The translations under genes were made by a program, and so were the position numbers. Shown here in pieces: positions 62,019-64,000 of a stretch of DNA of 64,000 nt (position 1 is the first letter of the stretch; the number at the start of each line of letters is the position of its first letter). This DNA is from Chryseosolibacter sp964532595 (GTDB lineage: Bacteria > Bacteroidota > Bacteroidia > Cytophagales > Cyclobacteriaceae). The notes under the pieces were generated by a model. It searched no databases and was not told where the DNA came from. It saw only the letters and a program-made list of their open reading frames with translations. The stretch is taken from contig CAZHIQ010000002.1 in assembly GCA_964532595.1 (NCBI GenBank), positions 1 through 64,000 of the forward strand, read 5' to 3'.

Positions 62019-62669
62019 TCAAGGCGTCCAATGAGCGGGGTCGACACGCCACGCTTTCAGAGATATCATCTGATCTTCGGTGATATATTTCTCAAGCAGG
62101 GCCTGCGAGAGCAGGTGACCGTAATCGCTCAGCGATATAAGTGATACGTCGGCTTCATAGAAATTGCGGCTTGCGAGGTCGAAACCGTAGTTGAATACCG
62201 ATGCCATTCCTAATACATTCAGCCCTGCGTCACGCAAAGCTGCGACGGCTTTTAGTGAACTGCCGCCCGTGGAGACCAAATCTTCAATAACAACAACCTT
62301 TTGGTTTTTGACGGCCTTCCCTTCAATCAGATTCTGCATGCCGTGCTCTTTCGGCTTGGGCCGAACGTACAGAAAGGGCAAGTTCAGCGCATCGGCTACA
62401 AGAGCGCCGTGGGCAATACCCGCAGTCGCAACTCCGGCGATAGCTTCTGCGGTAAAGTAGTTCTCGCGGATGGCGTCAAGTAGGCCTTGTTTGATGGCAT
62501 TGCGGACTTCCGGATAAGAGAGAGACAAACGATTGTCGCAGTATATCGGCGATTTCCAACCCGACGCCCATGTGAAAGGCTTATTCGTGTCGAGTTTTAT
62601 TGCCTGAATCTTCAAAAGCAGCTCCGCAATCTTGCTGGCCGTTTGTTGTTGAACCTTGAGAATTGGCAT
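62019..62669 (-). CDS. pyrE: Orotate phosphoribosyltransferase PyrE
   Basis: The 216-residue pyrimidine enzyme joins orotate to PRPP to give orotidine 5'-monophosphate. The PRPP-binding motif VVVIEDLVSTGGSS is intact, with KPKEHGMQN (flexible catalytic loop) and TWASGWKSPIYCDNR before it. The ATG at 62669 is chosen because it gives the normal size; an open frame of 253 codons further upstream overlaps the Nudix gene on the other strand and is not coding. A minus-strand TATTTTTG element lies 6 bases before the ATG. Confidence 0.95.
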   Translation of the reverse strand: MPILKVQQQTASKIAELLLKIQAIKLDTNKPFTWASGWKSPIYCDNRLSLSYPEVRNAIKQGLLDAIRENYFTAEAIAGVATAGIAHGALVADALNLPFLYVRPKPKEHGMQNLIEGKAVKNQKVVVIEDLVSTGGSSLKAVAALRDAGLNVLGMASVFNYGFDLASRNFYEADVSLISLSDYGHLLSQALLEKYITEDQMISLKAWRVDPAHWTP

Positions 62670-62813
62670 GTCCCAAAAATATGAATTTTCCACATAGATC
62701 GGCGGGCATGTCCTCCAAAGAAAAGTGTCGGCCGAACGACAAAAATGTCTTTCCGGGGCTTGCTCACTAGAAAATATTTCACTCTTTTGCGGTTGGCTCA
62801 ATGGCAGCAACTG

Positions 62814-63497
62814 ATGGTCCTGTTTATAAACGACGTCCCCGTTACAATCCTGCAGGCTGACGAGGCACCCGACCAGGGACACTATAATTATGAGCTTGAC
62901 GCGGCAACTGAGCCGATTACGCAGGCGCGACTGATCCATCATGTATGGATTCGAAATGTGAGCGAGGCGGATTTTGATACGCTGCTCGGCCTTCTCAACA
63001 GCCACGTCCCTACCAATATCCTTTCCGTTATTGTGACGACAACCGGCTTTAACGTCAAGAAGCTTTTGCGTGAGAAATTCAAAATCGTCAAAGCCGGTGG
63101 AGGCCTGGTACGCAAGAAGGAAAAATTTCTGATGATCTACCGGATGAAGAAATGGGACCTTCCCAAAGGCAAACGTGAGCGAAATGAGTCGTACAAGCGC
63201 ACGGCAGTGCGGGAAGTCGAGGAGGAGTGCAATGTTTCCGTAAAGCTTGGTCGAAAGATTTGCACCACATGGCATACCTATACGATGAACAAACGGGCGA
63301 TGCTGAAGAAGACTCGTTGGTACGCGATGGATTGCAGTGACGATGCCGACATGAAACCGGCAGTTGAAGAAGACATCGAAGAACTCCGGTGGATGACGCG
63401 CAAGGAGGTCTACCACGCGCTGGAACACTCGTACAAATCAATTGCCTACGTCTTCAATCAGTACTACCGCAAGATAGAGTTGAAGTCTACCCCCTGA
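62814..63497 (+). CDS. Nudix-domain hydrolase with N-terminal extension
   Basis: A 227-residue protein from the ATG at 62814 (MVLFINDVPVTIL). The first 95 residues form a separate module of unknown type; the Nudix domain follows (about 97-215). The Nudix box is GKRERNESYKRTAVREVEEEC, where the usual G-x5-E-x7-REUxEExG pattern holds except for the last glycine. It likely hydrolyses a nucleoside diphosphate derivative; the two-part layout is common in Bacteroidota between pyrE and coaD-like genes. Confidence 0.88.
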   Translation: MVLFINDVPVTILQADEAPDQGHYNYELDAATEPITQARLIHHVWIRNVSEADFDTLLGLLNSHVPTNILSVIVTTTGFNVKKLLREKFKIVKAGGGLVRKKEKFLMIYRMKKWDLPKGKRERNESYKRTAVREVEEECNVSVKLGRKICTTWHTYTMNKRAMLKKTRWYAMDCSDDADMKPAVEEDIEELRWMTRKEVYHALEHSYKSIAYVFNQYYRKIELKSTP

Positions 63498-63498
63498 T

Positions 63499-63954
63499 TC
63501 AGAGCTTGTACGGGATAAATTCCGAGACATCTCCGCCATAGCTGTGGACTTCGCGGATTATCGAAGAACTGATCCAGGCAAACTGAGGCGAGGTAATGAG
63601 AAATACCGACTCCAACTCTTCGTACAACTTTCGATTGATTTGCGAGATGCTGTTCTCGTACTCAAAATCGGTGGTGTTTCTGATTCCTCGCAACAAATAA
63701 CGGGCTCCATGACGGCGAGCAAACTCAGCCGTCAACTCGGCGTAAGTCACAACATGGATGGCTGGATATTGCGAAAATGTCTCTTCAATTCGCTTCACCA
63801 TCTCGTCGACCGGGAAATAGCGCTTGCTTTTCGCCTGGTTGTAGCCGATAGCGATAATAATCTCATCAAACAGTCGCAGGCCCCGCAAAACGATATCTTC
63901 ATGTCCTTTCGTAAAGGGATCGAACGAGCCGGGGAACAGAGCGATCTTTTTCAT
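63499..63954 (-). CDS. coaD: Pantetheine-phosphate adenylyltransferase CoaD
   Basis: The 151-residue enzyme transfers AMP from ATP to 4'-phosphopantetheine in coenzyme A synthesis. The nucleotidyltransferase motif GSFDPFTKGH (9-18, second His conserved) and the C-terminal SSSIIREV (phosphate-binding loop) are present, with RGIRNTTDFEYE in the middle. It is convergent with the Nudix gene, leaving one base between the stops. It precedes the right window edge by 46 bases, where nothing further is seen. Confidence 0.96.
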   Translation of the reverse strand: MKKIALFPGSFDPFTKGHEDIVLRGLRLFDEIIIAIGYNQAKSKRYFPVDEMVKRIEETFSQYPAIHVVTYAELTAEFARRHGARYLLRGIRNTTDFEYENSISQINRKLYEELESVFLITSPQFAWISSSIIREVHSYGGDVSEFIPYKL

Positions 63955-64000
63955 TGCAGGTATTTAAATCGACGCCGAACAGGTCAGCGGCCAGTCAGAT

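Noticed and set aside
62670..63428. 253-codon N-terminal extension of pyrE
   Set aside because: It would overlap the Nudix gene antisense and triple the size of the enzyme; the ATG at 62669 gives the normal PyrE length.

Overview
This 64-kb window is chromosomal DNA of a Bacteroidota bacterium, most likely of the Cytophagales (Chryseolinea/Ohtaekwangia-like; the genus is a guess). The evidence is two SusC/SusD outer-membrane uptake pairs, many lipoproteins with a cysteine lipobox, moderate GC, and promoters of the Bacteroidota type: upstream of purU there is an exact TTTG-N19-TAnnTTTG. No tRNA, rRNA, CRISPR array, insertion sequence or prophage was seen. The left edge cuts an AbiEii-type nucleotidyltransferase gene.

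Positions 0.9-26.6 kb are a glycan-degradation region. A secreted sialate O-acetylesterase is followed by locus 1 (SusC, SusD, SusE-like, GH76, GH92), which looks built for alpha-mannan. After msrB and a small secreted protein comes locus 2: a membrane-spanning propeller/Y_Y_Y/LuxR regulator divergent from SusC, SusD, a PKD-containing glycan-binding lipoprotein and two GH16 enzymes, which looks built for beta-1,3-glucan. Together they fit the two main polymers of fungal or yeast walls. A SAF-domain NAD(P) oxidoreductase closes the region.

Positions 26.9-31.3 kb hold two small unknown genes, a lipoprotein esterase, a DUF1275 membrane protein and ftsH. Positions 31.9-39.6 kb form an amino-sugar type operon: AgaS isomerase, PfkB kinase, class II aldolase, SUMF1-like protein, Gfo/Idh/MocA oxidoreductase, YceI, EamA transporter and DeoR regulator. 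Then come purU, a candidate small RNA with its own promoter and terminator, an amidohydrolase lipoprotein, a large unrecognised secreted protein and a transglutaminase-like membrane protein. Positions 44.8-48.1 kb are a stress cluster (SRPBCC, two double-domain universal stress proteins, PRC-barrel, a 57-residue DUF6496-like protein). Positions 48.2-52.7 kb are a second sugar operon: divergent DeoR, deacetylase, atypical ROK protein, MFS and SIS proteins.

Positions 52.8-59.4 kb are the most interesting part: tatA, a WYL regulator, a glutamyl-tRNA reductase homologue that has lost its catalytic cysteine and its NADPH glycine motif, then sulfite reductase, SUMT and precorrin-2 dehydrogenase (siroheme and sulfite reduction). 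The sulfite reductase operon is preceded by a 22-codon leader ORF with five cysteine codons (CKCCECC), a terminator 20 nt before the structural gene and mutually exclusive RNA pairings. This is the layout of a cysteine-sensing transcription attenuator. The right end carries a second Gfo/Idh/MocA protein, a diacylglycerol-kinase family protein, acpP, pyrE, a Nudix protein and coaD.
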